64,000 nt of DNA from an uncultured Chitinophaga sp. (GCF_946479755.1 NZ_CAMLHC010000013.1:152224-216223), one strand, 5' to 3'; positions 17,337 through 26,444 are shown, counted from the stretch's first letter. Made by a program: numbers and translations. The notes: generated by a model not told the origin, from the sequence alone.

Positions 17337-19156
17337 GATGCTTCCGTTTGAAGGAAAATCGTTACGGTGGTGCCTATCCCCTGTTGGGCAGCAATCAGCA
17401 ATTGCGCGCCATTTCTTTCTGCCAGTGTTTTACAGAGCCAGAGACCCAGCCCGGTGCTTTGTCTTCCATCGGTATCCGTTTGGTTTCTCACGTGGTTATC
17501 TGTCATGAATGCATGCAGCAGCTGCTGGTCCATCCCTATGCCGGTGTCGCTGACCGTCAGCTGGCAGCCGGTGTTTTGCATGGCTGCAGAGATGGTGATG
17601 GCGCCTCCTGCCGGCGTGTATTTGATCGCGTTATCGATGATGTTGCGCACCATGATGCGGAAAGTGTTCAGATCGGCGATAAAAAAAGCCGGTTCCGGTA
17701 TGGACCGGTGGACGATGATATTTTTATCTTCCGCTACCGGCGCCAGATCATAGCAGACCTGGTTGATCACTGTGCGGAGGTGCAGCTTCTCTTTACGGAA
17801 GAACAGCTGTCCTGTCTGGCTGAGTGCCCAGTGCAACAGGTTATCGAGCAGCGCGTAGGTACTGCCGGCAATCTTTTCATTGCTGGAGGCCAGTACGTCC
17901 GCTTCTTCGTTATGGGACTGCTGTATGGCTTTTCTCAGTCTTCCGAGGCTGATTTTCATCCGGTATACCGGTGACCGCAGATCATGCGCCACGATGGAAA
18001 ACAAGCGGTCCTTTGTTTCATTCAGCACGTGCAGTGTTTCCCGCTGTTCGGCCATGATGCGCGTATTTTTTTTCTGTTGCCGGTAGGCGTATCCCGCCAG
18101 GGCTGACAGGCACATCAGCGCTACTACCGCCACCAGCAGGGTATTCCGTTGCCAGCGCTGGGTAGATAATGCTGCAGATTGCAGGCCGGCCTGTTGCTCC
18201 AGTACCCTGATCGCCAGCTCTCTTTTTTCCACGGCCAGTTTTTTCTCCAGTTTCGCCAGCTCCCAGATATGGTCCCGGTTCCAGATGCTGTCCTGCAGCG
18301 TTTCGTAGTGTTTACGGTATTGCAATGCGTCGTAATATCTTTTCCTGTTTTCTTCCACCACTGCCATGTTGCGATAGGCATTTCTGCGTACGGCCAGGTC
18401 GCCCGACTTCAGGGCAAAGCGCAGGCCGGCTTCAAAATATGGGATTGCCTTGCTGTCGAGATACTGTTCATAATACAGGTTGCCGATGTCCATACTGGAT
18501 ATGGCCAGTCCGGTGGTGTCTTTCAGTTCCCTTTCCATGTCCATGCTTTGCAACAGGTATTTTTCCGCTTCCCTGAACTTCCCCATGTGAAAGTAGCAGA
18601 GGCCTTTATTATGGCAGACGCTTTTTCTGACCTGCAGATCTGCCAGCGGCATAAAGCGGCTTTCCCATTTGTTGAAATATTGCAGCGCCGTTCTGAAGTG
18701 CCGCAATTCGAGGTTGATTTCCGCTATGTTGATATAGCAGGCTGCCAGCAGCTGCGGTTCCAGCCCTTTGGTGCCACTGAGCCGGAGAAAATCCTGCAGT
18801 GCTTCGTTGTATAGTTGTCTGTTATACTGTATGCCGGCACGTAGAAAAAAAGCGTAAGGGTAAAGAGGATGTGTTGGCGCGTTGTCAATGTCTTCCAGTG
18901 TTTTCAGGATATACCGGTAGGCATTGTCCGGGTCTCTGTTCCGCAACGATACATGGCTGTTGTGAAAGTGGACCAGGTACGGCGCCGGGTATTGGCTATA
19001 TAAAATCAGGCTGGCGGTATCGGAGGGCTTATGCGCGCAAATACTGCATCGCTGCCGCAGTAGGCTATATATCGGACCGGGTACAGGACCGGGCGATGCC
19101 AGCAACTGTGTCACCCAGAGAAGGGCGGCAACAGGAACAGCAAAGAACCGTTTCAT
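17333..19156 (-). CDS. TPR-containing sensor histidine kinase
   Basis: 607 aa. A signal peptide (1-20) is followed by a periplasmic region of tetratricopeptide-like repeats (about 60-290, e.g. GLCYFHMGKFREAEKYLLQS), a coiled coil, one membrane helix (about 335-357, LLVAVVALMCLSALAGYAY), a HisKA domain with the H-box FSIVAHDLRSPVYR (His near 389) and a HATPase domain with NIIDNAIKYTPAGG, DTGIGMD and GLGLWLCKTLAERNG. It is a membrane kinase of the TPR-HK/LytTR type common in Bacteroidota; the ligand is unknown. It is directly coupled to the LytTR regulator downstream. The next gene upstream (140 aa) ends 7 bases before it and may be co-transcribed. Confidence 0.9.
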   Translation of the reverse strand: MKRFFAVPVAALLWVTQLLASPGPVPGPIYSLLRQRCSICAHKPSDTASLILYSQYPAPYLVHFHNSHVSLRNRDPDNAYRYILKTLEDIDNAPTHPLYPYAFFLRAGIQYNRQLYNEALQDFLRLSGTKGLEPQLLAACYINIAEINLELRHFRTALQYFNKWESRFMPLADLQVRKSVCHNKGLCYFHMGKFREAEKYLLQSMDMERELKDTTGLAISSMDIGNLYYEQYLDSKAIPYFEAGLRFALKSGDLAVRRNAYRNMAVVEENRKRYYDALQYRKHYETLQDSIWNRDHIWELAKLEKKLAVEKRELAIRVLEQQAGLQSAALSTQRWQRNTLLVAVVALMCLSALAGYAYRQQKKNTRIMAEQRETLHVLNETKDRLFSIVAHDLRSPVYRMKISLGRLRKAIQQSHNEEADVLASSNEKIAGSTYALLDNLLHWALSQTGQLFFRKEKLHLRTVINQVCYDLAPVAEDKNIIVHRSIPEPAFFIADLNTFRIMVRNIIDNAIKYTPAGGAITISAAMQNTGCQLTVSDTGIGMDQQLLHAFMTDNHVRNQTDTDGRQSTGLGLWLCKTLAERNGAQLLIAAQQGIGTTVTIFLQTEAS

Positions 19157-19163
19157 GTAACAC

Positions 19164-19586
19164 CTATGCGGGTCTCTTTACGGTAGTAACGGTCCCCCTG
19201 GACGTTTCAGGGTCCCCGATCCGGTACATCACGCGGATAGCCTGTGCCTGATCACCTTTTACCGCATAGTCGATGATGACTTTCCACAAAGACCAGGTGT
19301 GGTCCGCCGCCGCGTTTTCCCGGTAGTCAATAACGATCTGGCGTACCAACAACCGCCCGGCTTCCGTTTCCTCTTCTCTCATATCATCGAAATTATCATT
19401 GATCACCGGCTCCTGTCCATCCGGGATATACAGGCTCATGACGAGATGGTACATATTGGGAAATTCCGCATCCGGATAAACCGCCACCAGCGGTTCAGTA
19501 GACAGCCTTTCGGCCAGGCCGGTCCCAAATAGTTTCTTTTCCTGCCTTTTAATGGTAACGAAAGAGAGCGGAGCAATCTGGCTCAT
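19164..19586 (-). CDS. Hypothetical protein upstream of the TPR kinase
   Basis: 140 aa from the ATG at 19586 (MSQIAPLSFVTIKRQEKKLF); the frame is open further upstream but that part is low-complexity. No signal peptide. It has a central hydrophobic patch (FPNMYHLVMSLYIPDG) and an acidic segment (NDNFDDMREEETEAGR), then a tail with WSLWKVIIDYAVKGD. I do not recognise the family. It ends 7 bases before the TPR kinase start on the same strand, so it is probably the first gene of a three-gene signalling unit. It is divergent from the four-gene locus starting at 19835. Confidence 0.6.
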   Translation of the reverse strand: MSQIAPLSFVTIKRQEKKLFGTGLAERLSTEPLVAVYPDAEFPNMYHLVMSLYIPDGQEPVINDNFDDMREEETEAGRLLVRQIVIDYRENAAADHTWSLWKVIIDYAVKGDQAQAIRVMYRIGDPETSRGTVTTVKRPA

Positions 19587-19651
19587 AGAGGATAGTTTGA
19601 AAAAGATGAATGGTAATTGAGTTTCGTAAAGATTATGGCAATTGAGTTGAA

Positions 19652-19659
19652 CAAATATA
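19652..19659 (-). promoter_or_regulatory. -7 box upstream of the 140-aa gene
   Basis: The minus-strand TATATTTG is a perfect TAnnTTTG box, 66 bases upstream of the ATG at 19586. No good TTTG lies 19 bases further upstream, so the promoter is only tentative. Confidence 0.3.
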
Positions 19660-19834
19660 AGATTAATCTGCATTCCTTTTTTCGCTTATACCTTAAATCC
19701 CGCCACTTATTCCCCTCAACAGCACGCTTATGGCATGCGCGCCAAACCGGCACCAAGACCATCCTACCTTTACTTCACATCACCGGTGATACACTTCAGA
19801 CAACCCTTTTCAATTATCCTTAAAACGCTTATTT

Positions 19835-20455
19835 ATGGCAGACATCAGGTTAAATCTTATCAACCGGTCTAATGACCGCAACAACTCCAGCATCGTTGTT
19901 TTCCAGCGCAATGAAGCCTCCTCTTTCAACGAGCTGTGTGTAGCCTGGCAGGTAGTTAAAAACCTCGGACAGGGCTGGAACCATCCCTTCTCTTACCCCA
20001 TGGCCATGTCAGTTTCCGCCAGCGATAGCTGGGGCAACTACAGCCCGCTGAAGACAGCTGAAAACGGCCAGCAGTTCCAGGTAGTAAGAGACCCTTCCGG
20101 CGACATCCTGAAATACGCCGGCCAGTCCAGCAGTCAGAATGAAGTGGAAGTGCTGAACGCACTGGACCAGGGCGCCGTAAACGCCAACGTATACCGCGAC
20201 GGTAAACTGCTGGCCACCAAAACATCGATTGCACCGGGCCAGAAAGCGACCTTCCAGTTCAGACCCACTATCTGGATAGGCGTGGTGTCACAGGTAGTGG
20301 AGGGCCAGCTGATCAACAGCGCCATCCTCCAACAAATCAACACCGAGTTGTCGCTGTTTGGCATTGCCAGCGCAGACATCGTGATGACCGGCGGCGGCCC
20401 CGGCCCCACCTCCACTCCTTTTGAGTTTACCCTGCAGAATATCCTGTATGCATAA
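19835..20455 (+). CDS. Conserved-looking 206-aa protein, first gene of four-gene locus
   Basis: 206 aa, beginning MADIRLNLINRSNDRNNSSI. No signal peptide, membrane helix or lipobox. The sequence is Asn/Ser/Gln-rich and reads as an all-beta protein: IVVFQRN, then WQVVKNLGQGWNHPFSYP, SVSASDSWGNYSP, and a C-terminal part TIWIGVVSQVVEGQ with a Gly/Pro turn (TGGGPGPTSTPFEF). It has the look of a well-conserved family, but I cannot name it or give a function. It is the first of four genes in the same direction (next ATG 84 bases downstream). Only a poor TACCTTTA box is seen upstream. Confidence 0.7.
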   Translation: MADIRLNLINRSNDRNNSSIVVFQRNEASSFNELCVAWQVVKNLGQGWNHPFSYPMAMSVSASDSWGNYSPLKTAENGQQFQVVRDPSGDILKYAGQSSSQNEVEVLNALDQGAVNANVYRDGKLLATKTSIAPGQKATFQFRPTIWIGVVSQVVEGQLINSAILQQINTELSLFGIASADIVMTGGGPGPTSTPFEFTLQNILYA

Positions 20456-20538
20456 CCGTTACGCCCCATTCCCGCTTCCAACGCCAACAGCTGAGTGAAA
20501 CGGGGTGGGGCTTCCTTTCACCTTTCAAACTGTAAGCG

Positions 20539-23271
20539 ATGGTTGAGACGACTATTATCAATAACACGTTCAAGGTGGTGTCTGAGCTCCTTGCTTTAGA
20601 CGGGGAGCTTGCCGACAAGGGGGTACCGGTGGTAAAGTACGAATTTCACTACCCTGTAGACGCCCCCGTACCGGTGATCGCCGGGTATATCAGCGCCCGC
20701 CAGCAGCGGGAAGTGCAGTACTCCGGGTCCGACGCGTTCCGGATAAAAGGCCAGCTGATGCTGACAGTGAAAGAAAAGGAAGTCATCCTCAACGGCAACC
20801 TGTATTACGGATACAATGAAAATCCGGCGCTGCAACATCATTTCGACGGCACGCTCGCGTTGTTCCGGCAAGTACCGCCGGTACCTCCACCGCCGCCACC
20901 GGATAATGACGACGACACGGGCGACTTACCGCCACAGACCGCTATAGACGCTCCGCTTTTCCCTTATATCAACGTGCAACCGTGGCCGGACGAAATCCCG
21001 GCAAACAGTTGGCTGCATTTCTTTTCCTACAATCCGGCACATACCGGCACCGATTCGCTCTATCGTCAGTTAGTGGCCATAGCACCGCAGAAAGACCGGA
21101 AAGCCATGGAACAGCGCTGCATCCAGTTCCTCCAGGACGACGCCCCCTTTGCCGGCCAGTATTACGGGAGCCTGCAAGAGGTGCCCGCGCCGTTCAACAG
21201 CTTTCCAGACCTGTATGACGAATGGGTAAAGATGGCGGACTACTGCGAAGGAGATGACGATATCAGCGCAGGCATGGATACCAGCTCCTGGCTACCTATC
21301 ATCGACCAGCTATGGCAGAATTATTTTGCGCTCGCCATCATCACGGGTTTCAACGAACCCTTCGCCATTGCAGTCAATAAGATACTGCTGATCTGTAACC
21401 TGCTGGAAACACAGTACAGTACGCAACCGCCACGGGAGCTTACCAGGACCGACATCAGCAACCTGCTGCACGCCACGGTGATACTGCCTACGGAGATATT
21501 TCCGCTCCCCCCTTATACCAACGCCGCACCGCCCAAAGACGACAGCTGGATAGCACCTTATGCCGTCGGGCAGCTGAAAATGTCGCGCTATCGTTTGCTG
21601 CGCTATCAACCCGGAGAAATCGCCGGCATTCAGAATGTCATGAAAGGCGAACAGAAAAAGATCATGCAGCGGCAGCTGAGCAGCGACAAGGAAAAGGTTA
21701 GCGAAACATCTTCAGAAAACACGGACAACACCAGCAGATACCAGCAGGTGAGCAATGACCTGCTGCTGGAGGCGAAGAAAACACTGGCCGGCTTTACACA
21801 GAGCACCACCTACGACAATTTCACCACTACCTATGGCCCGCCTACGCAGGCGGTACTTAACGGTAAATGGTCGTCCACCCTGAGGCCGGACAGCGATGGC
21901 ATACAGTCAGACAGCGGGTTTGTGAGCCGTATCCTGAACAGCACCGTCAACCGTATCAGCGAAAGCGTTACCAGGACCCGCTCTTTCAGCAAATACCACG
22001 AGCAGGAATCAGTGACCAGCAGCCTGTTTGACAACCGTCATGGCGACGGGCATTTCAGGGGTATTTACCGGTGGCTGAACAAAATATACCGTGTATCAGT
22101 GGAAAACTACGGGCATCGTTTTTTACTGGAGCTGAGCATAGCACAACCGGCGCAGGAATATATCCAATCGCAGCAGTCGCTGAACGCGACAGACCTCCAG
22201 GTGCCACTGTCGCCGGCGGAAATGGGCATCACCACTTATACGGACATTACGGCCGCCAACTATGCGCAGTTGCTGAGCTATTACCAGGTAGATATTATCC
22301 GGCAACCGCCGGAACCCTATACCTATGCTGCCGTGATACTGAGCCCGGGAGAAACGGAGAAGTACGCCGCCATACCCGATAACTATTTTGCGGTACAGGC
22401 CACGGTGACCGGGATCATCGCCAGCGGAGCGCCGGTAAGGGTCATCAGCGGCATTGTGGGCACTGCCCTTTTTGAACTGACAGACACCACCCGCACCCAA
22501 TCGCTGGACATGGACGGCGAGAAAGGCCAGCTGCCTGTATCCGTTATCGGGCCCAATACACCGGACGCGCCGCCCTACAAGCCCAACGACTTTACACTCA
22601 ACGTCCGCATCAAATGCAGCGTCACCGAAGAGAAAATGAATGAATGGAAAGCGCAGGTGTACCGCCAGATCAGCGAAGCGTGGCAAAAACGTTTATCCGT
22701 TTACATTAGTACGCTCAGCAGGCTTGCCGGCGAAGGCGGGCAGAGTAACCCGGAGTTGCTGCGCAATACCGAGCGGTCCGCGCTTCACCGCCGCTGCGCC
22801 GCCTTGCTGATGCAGGTGTTCGACGTCAAAGTGGGCGACCCCGCCTCCGCTACCTTTGAGATCAATGAACCCCGTTACCACCAGTTTTTCCGCGAAGCGC
22901 TGGAATGGGATGAGATGACCTGGTTCTTTGACGACAGCCCTTCTATTTTCAGTTACGCCCTACAGGGCCGTAACGATTCGCTGAGGCCTTTCCTGCAGGC
23001 GCAGCGGGCCCGGGTGTTGCTGCCGGTACGGCCGTCCTTCAACTTCCAGCTGCTGTACTACCTGTCGTCCGGTATTATATGGCCTGCGCCATATCCTTTT
23101 GTGCCCGTCAATTCCGCAGATACCCGGATCGCCGCACACCTGAAATCAGTTTATAACGATGACCCTTATACGAAGATCGAGCATACCTGGGAGATAGCCT
23201 TGCCAACTGCGATGCAGGTGGTACAGGAAGGCAGCGAGCTCCCGGAATTCACTTCACCTCATCATCCGTAA
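20539..23271 (+). CDS. Large 910-aa protein of unknown function
   Basis: 910 aa, no signal peptide or membrane segment. The layout is a beta-rich N-terminal domain (1-110), a Pro/Asp-rich linker (112-130, VPPVPPPPPPDNDDD), a long mixed domain (about 135-380), and a Ser/Thr/Asn-rich stretch (about 380-500: VSETSSENTDNTSRYQQ, then SRILNSTVNRISESVTRTRS). The rest is a beta/alpha domain rich in Tyr and Pro, with a C-terminal part holding WDEMTWFFDDSPSIFSYA and IIWPAPYPFVPVN. No catalytic motif is recognised. Size, lack of a signal peptide and the tail-collar gene 4 bases downstream suggest a structural or particle-associated protein, but that is inference. Confidence 0.75.
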   Translation: MVETTIINNTFKVVSELLALDGELADKGVPVVKYEFHYPVDAPVPVIAGYISARQQREVQYSGSDAFRIKGQLMLTVKEKEVILNGNLYYGYNENPALQHHFDGTLALFRQVPPVPPPPPPDNDDDTGDLPPQTAIDAPLFPYINVQPWPDEIPANSWLHFFSYNPAHTGTDSLYRQLVAIAPQKDRKAMEQRCIQFLQDDAPFAGQYYGSLQEVPAPFNSFPDLYDEWVKMADYCEGDDDISAGMDTSSWLPIIDQLWQNYFALAIITGFNEPFAIAVNKILLICNLLETQYSTQPPRELTRTDISNLLHATVILPTEIFPLPPYTNAAPPKDDSWIAPYAVGQLKMSRYRLLRYQPGEIAGIQNVMKGEQKKIMQRQLSSDKEKVSETSSENTDNTSRYQQVSNDLLLEAKKTLAGFTQSTTYDNFTTTYGPPTQAVLNGKWSSTLRPDSDGIQSDSGFVSRILNSTVNRISESVTRTRSFSKYHEQESVTSSLFDNRHGDGHFRGIYRWLNKIYRVSVENYGHRFLLELSIAQPAQEYIQSQQSLNATDLQVPLSPAEMGITTYTDITAANYAQLLSYYQVDIIRQPPEPYTYAAVILSPGETEKYAAIPDNYFAVQATVTGIIASGAPVRVISGIVGTALFELTDTTRTQSLDMDGEKGQLPVSVIGPNTPDAPPYKPNDFTLNVRIKCSVTEEKMNEWKAQVYRQISEAWQKRLSVYISTLSRLAGEGGQSNPELLRNTERSALHRRCAALLMQVFDVKVGDPASATFEINEPRYHQFFREALEWDEMTWFFDDSPSIFSYALQGRNDSLRPFLQAQRARVLLPVRPSFNFQLLYYLSSGIIWPAPYPFVPVNSADTRIAAHLKSVYNDDPYTKIEHTWEIALPTAMQVVQEGSELPEFTSPHHP

Positions 23272-23275
23272 CATC

Positions 23276-23860
23276 ATGATACCAGCGCCTTTGTATCCCG
23301 GCCATTTGCCGGTAATGCCCTCCTGTGTCCCACCCGGAGCCGTCATGGCCTTTGCGGGGAAGATAACAGAACAATATTCCCGGCCGGCAGATTTCGAGAG
23401 CATGGTCAATACCTACGGGTGGATGCTCTGTGACGGACGGACCTTGTCACAGCAGGAATATCCCATCCTGTATCATGTATTGGGGAAACAGTACAACACA
23501 GGTCAAGAGAAGGATGATGAGTTCTCCGTTCCGGACTACCGGGGGTATTTCTTCCGCATGGCCGATATGGGCAGCGGCCGCGATCCGGACGCCGGCAGCA
23601 GGAAGCTGGCCAACGGCGACACCAGCACTGAAGTGGGCTCAATACAGCAAGATGCCCTGCAGTTACATCAGCATATCTACAAAGAAGCCGGCAAGCCACC
23701 CGGGCCTGTCGGCAGCAGCGGCACGGGAAGTCCCATCACCGCTGGTGATGGCCTCACCGGCAATCCGACCGACAGCATGGTCCCTCCCGGAAATGTACGC
23801 ACCAGCACAGAAACAAGAGCTAAAAATGTCTACGTGTATTATATCATCAAATTCCTCTAA
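23276..23860 (+). CDS. Phage tail collar-domain protein (MdpB-like)
   Basis: 194 aa. Residues about 15-95 match the tail collar domain: a PPGAVMAFAG opening, then GWMLCDGRTLSQQEYPILYH, and FSVPDYRGYFFRMADMGSGR followed by DPDAGSR. This is the order seen in short tail-fibre proteins and in the microcystin-dependent protein family. The C-terminal part (Gly/Pro/Ser-rich, ending VYVYYIIKFL) matches the usual end of such proteins. The family forms trimeric fibre or adhesin tips. The gene starts 4 bases after the 910-aa gene, with likely coupling. No tube, sheath, baseplate or capsid gene is nearby, so this is not an ordinary prophage remnant. Confidence 0.85.
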   Translation: MIPAPLYPGHLPVMPSCVPPGAVMAFAGKITEQYSRPADFESMVNTYGWMLCDGRTLSQQEYPILYHVLGKQYNTGQEKDDEFSVPDYRGYFFRMADMGSGRDPDAGSRKLANGDTSTEVGSIQQDALQLHQHIYKEAGKPPGPVGSSGTGSPITAGDGLTGNPTDSMVPPGNVRTSTETRAKNVYVYYIIKFL

Positions 23861-23878
23861 CAACTAAAACCTTATCTT

Positions 23879-24577
23879 ATGGCTTTTAATGCTTATCATG
23901 GTGTACAGCAAACCACTACCAACAGCTGTGGCGCCTTCGCCCTGGCTGCTGCCTTAACCCATCTGGGCAGCGCTACCCTCCCCGACATTCTGAATACCGG
24001 TAACCTCGCGCAGCGTTATACGGCGCCCGGACCGGCCGCGCTTGCGCAGCGTATTTACCAGGTAACCGGTAATCTGCTGCTCAACCTGCTGGCTCCCACG
24101 CCGACTGCCACCTACCGGTACCAGGCGCCGGTAAATGATTACAACCCGCCGTCGGCACTGGCTTTTGTGGCCAGACAATTCGGGCTGGCAGTCAACAACA
24201 TCATCGTGTACTACAATAACAACGCCGCTGGTATCCTGCAGCACATACAGGTGACCAATGTGGGCGCAGGCACGGACCTGCTGGCGACAGAGATTGACCT
24301 GATCACTACCCAACCGGCGTACGGACTTGTCAACGGACCTGTCAACTACACCCAAAAGCCCGGCCCTAAAGAAGCACACCTGGTCGTGGTAGAGAACCTG
24401 AATCATACCATTGCGCTCAACGAGACGGAACTGTATGACTCCGCCTACGGCTATGTAGGACCTTACACCCTTAACAACAACGGCCCTCTTCCCCTGACAC
24501 AGATCAGTTTCACGCTTCCGAGCGGACCGACCGTCAACTACCAGTTCAGTGGCGTATGGATTAAATTAAACGTATAA
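23879..24577 (+). CDS. C39-like cysteine-peptidase-fold protein
   Basis: 232 aa, no signal peptide. The N-terminus carries Gln10/Gln11 and Cys17 in GVQQTTTNSCGAFALAAAL, matching the 'Q-x5-6-CG-x-a-x-a-x-x-l' signature of papain-like bacteriocin-processing (C39-like) domains. A His follows in KEAHLVVVENL and an Asp in ELYDSAYGY, the expected Cys-His-Asp order and spacing. It could be a processing protease, an effector that cuts host or rival proteins, or an inactive fold. It is the last gene of the four-gene locus, 18 bases after the collar gene, and is closed by a strong terminator. Confidence 0.65.
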   Translation: MAFNAYHGVQQTTTNSCGAFALAAALTHLGSATLPDILNTGNLAQRYTAPGPAALAQRIYQVTGNLLLNLLAPTPTATYRYQAPVNDYNPPSALAFVARQFGLAVNNIIVYYNNNAAGILQHIQVTNVGAGTDLLATEIDLITTQPAYGLVNGPVNYTQKPGPKEAHLVVVENLNHTIALNETELYDSAYGYVGPYTLNNNGPLPLTQISFTLPSGPTVNYQFSGVWIKLNV

Positions 24578-24580
24578 AAA

Positions 24581-24615
24581 AAAGAGGTTGATTCGTTAAA
24601 CGAACCAACCTCTTT
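24581..24615. terminator. Bidirectional terminator, end of four-gene locus and PUL2
   Basis: The arms AAAGAGGTTG (24581-24590) and CAACCTCTTT (24606-24615) are perfect, and inside them TTCGTT (24592-24597) pairs with AACGAA (24599-24604). Leftward transcription runs into a T-rich tract; rightward the stem ends in TTT. It serves the convergent peptidase-like gene and GH35. Confidence 0.8.
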
Positions 24616-24638
24616 ATGTTGCTATCGTTGTGAATAAA

Positions 24639-26444
24639 CTACTGCAATAAGTCCAGTATCGGATGGTCCAGTCCCTGTACCTGGTTTTCAGCAGGCTTTA
24701 TCAGTTCCAGCACGGTGATTTTATTCTTACCGGTTTTCAGCCATTCTGCAGGAACGTACAGTGTTTGCTGTGGGCCTACCTGCCAGTAACGGCCCAGGTG
24801 GTGGCCATTGATCCACACTACGCCTTTGCCCCATTTGCTCATATCCAGGTAGGTATCGCCTTTGCTGCTCAACGTAAAACTGCCCTCCTTCAACACCGGC
24901 GCGTCTGCTACCACCGCGGAAGGTTTGATTGCCGGTTGCTGTTCATACGGCAGTTTGAATTGCTGCCACTGCTGAATGGCCTGCCCGTTAAACATTACCT
25001 GTCCATCTATTCCCTTCCTGTTTTTCAGGAGATAAGGACCGAAGTTGATACGTCCGAGGTTTTCGACCAGGATCTCCAGCGTTACTTTACCCGCAGGCAG
25101 GGTGATGGTCGTGCTGTCCTGTTTCAGGCGCCTGTCGAGAACAGCCACTCTTTTACCGTTGACGAACACCAGTCCGTAATCGCGAAGATCTTTGATTTTC
25201 AATGTGCCACTGGCACCGCCTTTAAGCGTGGTACGGTATAACACAAAGCCATAGGCTTGTTTCAGGTCTTCGAACGTTAACGGATCTACGCTTTTTACCG
25301 CAGCAGGCAGTTGGCTGAACATGGCGCAGCTGCGTTCAAAAGTAATTACAGGAGTGGTGATCGCCGGTTTTTTAGCCGGCACCTCCGGCAAGGTCACTCC
25401 CGGCGCCAGATGCCGGGCGATCACTTTTCTGAACTCCATGAATTTAGGCGTGGCGTTGCCGGCTTCGTCCAGCGGAGCATCGTAGTCATAGCTGCTGATC
25501 TGCGGCGAATAAGGAGCGGCGTCGCTGTAGTTGGCGCCATTCATGTACCCCCGGGTGGTACCACCGTGAAACATATACATATTGATGGAGATACCCGCGG
25601 CCAGTACGCGATCTAAACGGGTAAGGAAGTCTTTGTAAGGAACGGTATGGTGTTTCTCCCCCCAGGAGTCGAACCAGGCGGGGTACCATTCTGCTATATA
25701 GAAAGGTCCTTTACCGTTGTGGTTTTCTCTGACCAGTTGTTTCACTTTTTCGGGATCGTCTACACCGTTCACTGCCGGCAGCAAACCTGGCAGATGGCCT
25801 TTGGCCACATCCGCGGCGGGATCACAGGTATACAGCAGACCGTCAAAGCCGGCATCTTCGAACATTTTACGATTGATGTCGAGATAAGACTTATCATTGG
25901 AATAGGAACCATATTCGTTTTCCACCTGCACCATCAGGATGTTGCCGCCGTGGTTGATCTGCAGGGGCGCCAGTTGTTTACCTACCGCTTTAATATAATT
26001 ATTATAGGCCTTCAGGTACTGTGGTTCTTTGCTCCTTACCTCCAGCCCTTTTATTTCCTGCAACCAATAAGGGTAGCCGCCGAATTCCCACTCGGCGCAG
26101 GCATAGGGACTGGGGCGCAGGATCACCCACATCCCTTCTTCCTGGCATATTTTCACAAAGGCGGCCACATCGTTGTTGCCGGAGAAGTTGTACTGTCCCT
26201 GTTCCGGCTCATGCATGTTCCAGAAGACGTAGGTGCCGATGGTATTCAATCCCATGGCTTTGGCCATCTTCACCCTGTCCCGCCATGACTCACGGGGTAC
26301 TCGCAGGTAGTGGATTTCACCTGAAATCATCTGGAACGGTTTCCCGTCCAGCAAAAAGGTGGAGTCCCCTAACTGAAAAGTGTGTTGTGCACTGAGCTGC
26401 ATGCAGTATAATATTATACATATTATAACGCTGATTTTCTTCAT
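24639..26444 (-). CDS. GH35 beta-galactosidase, secreted (PUL2)
   Basis: 601 aa with a signal peptide (1-19, cut after LSA). The catalytic barrel shows FQMISGEIHYLRVPRESWRD, the acid/base E177 in VQVENEYGSYS and the nucleophile E252 in FYIAEWYPAWFDSWGE. Two C-terminal jelly-roll domains follow, including WGKGVVWINGHHLGRYW, which is typical of GH35. It releases terminal beta-linked galactose in the periplasm or at the cell surface. It starts 3 bases after the GH30 stop in the same operon, which fits sequential cutting of a galactan: GH30 endo-cleavage, then exo-removal here. Confidence 0.93.
   Translation of the reverse strand: MKKISVIICIILYCMQLSAQHTFQLGDSTFLLDGKPFQMISGEIHYLRVPRESWRDRVKMAKAMGLNTIGTYVFWNMHEPEQGQYNFSGNNDVAAFVKICQEEGMWVILRPSPYACAEWEFGGYPYWLQEIKGLEVRSKEPQYLKAYNNYIKAVGKQLAPLQINHGGNILMVQVENEYGSYSNDKSYLDINRKMFEDAGFDGLLYTCDPAADVAKGHLPGLLPAVNGVDDPEKVKQLVRENHNGKGPFYIAEWYPAWFDSWGEKHHTVPYKDFLTRLDRVLAAGISINMYMFHGGTTRGYMNGANYSDAAPYSPQISSYDYDAPLDEAGNATPKFMEFRKVIARHLAPGVTLPEVPAKKPAITTPVITFERSCAMFSQLPAAVKSVDPLTFEDLKQAYGFVLYRTTLKGGASGTLKIKDLRDYGLVFVNGKRVAVLDRRLKQDSTTITLPAGKVTLEILVENLGRINFGPYLLKNRKGIDGQVMFNGQAIQQWQQFKLPYEQQPAIKPSAVVADAPVLKEGSFTLSSKGDTYLDMSKWGKGVVWINGHHLGRYWQVGPQQTLYVPAEWLKTGKNKITVLELIKPAENQVQGLDHPILDLLQ

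Noticed and set aside
23276..23860. Prophage remnant suggested by the tail-collar domain
   Set aside because: No other phage structural, lysis, replication or integration gene is within 20 kb, and no att-like repeats were seen.
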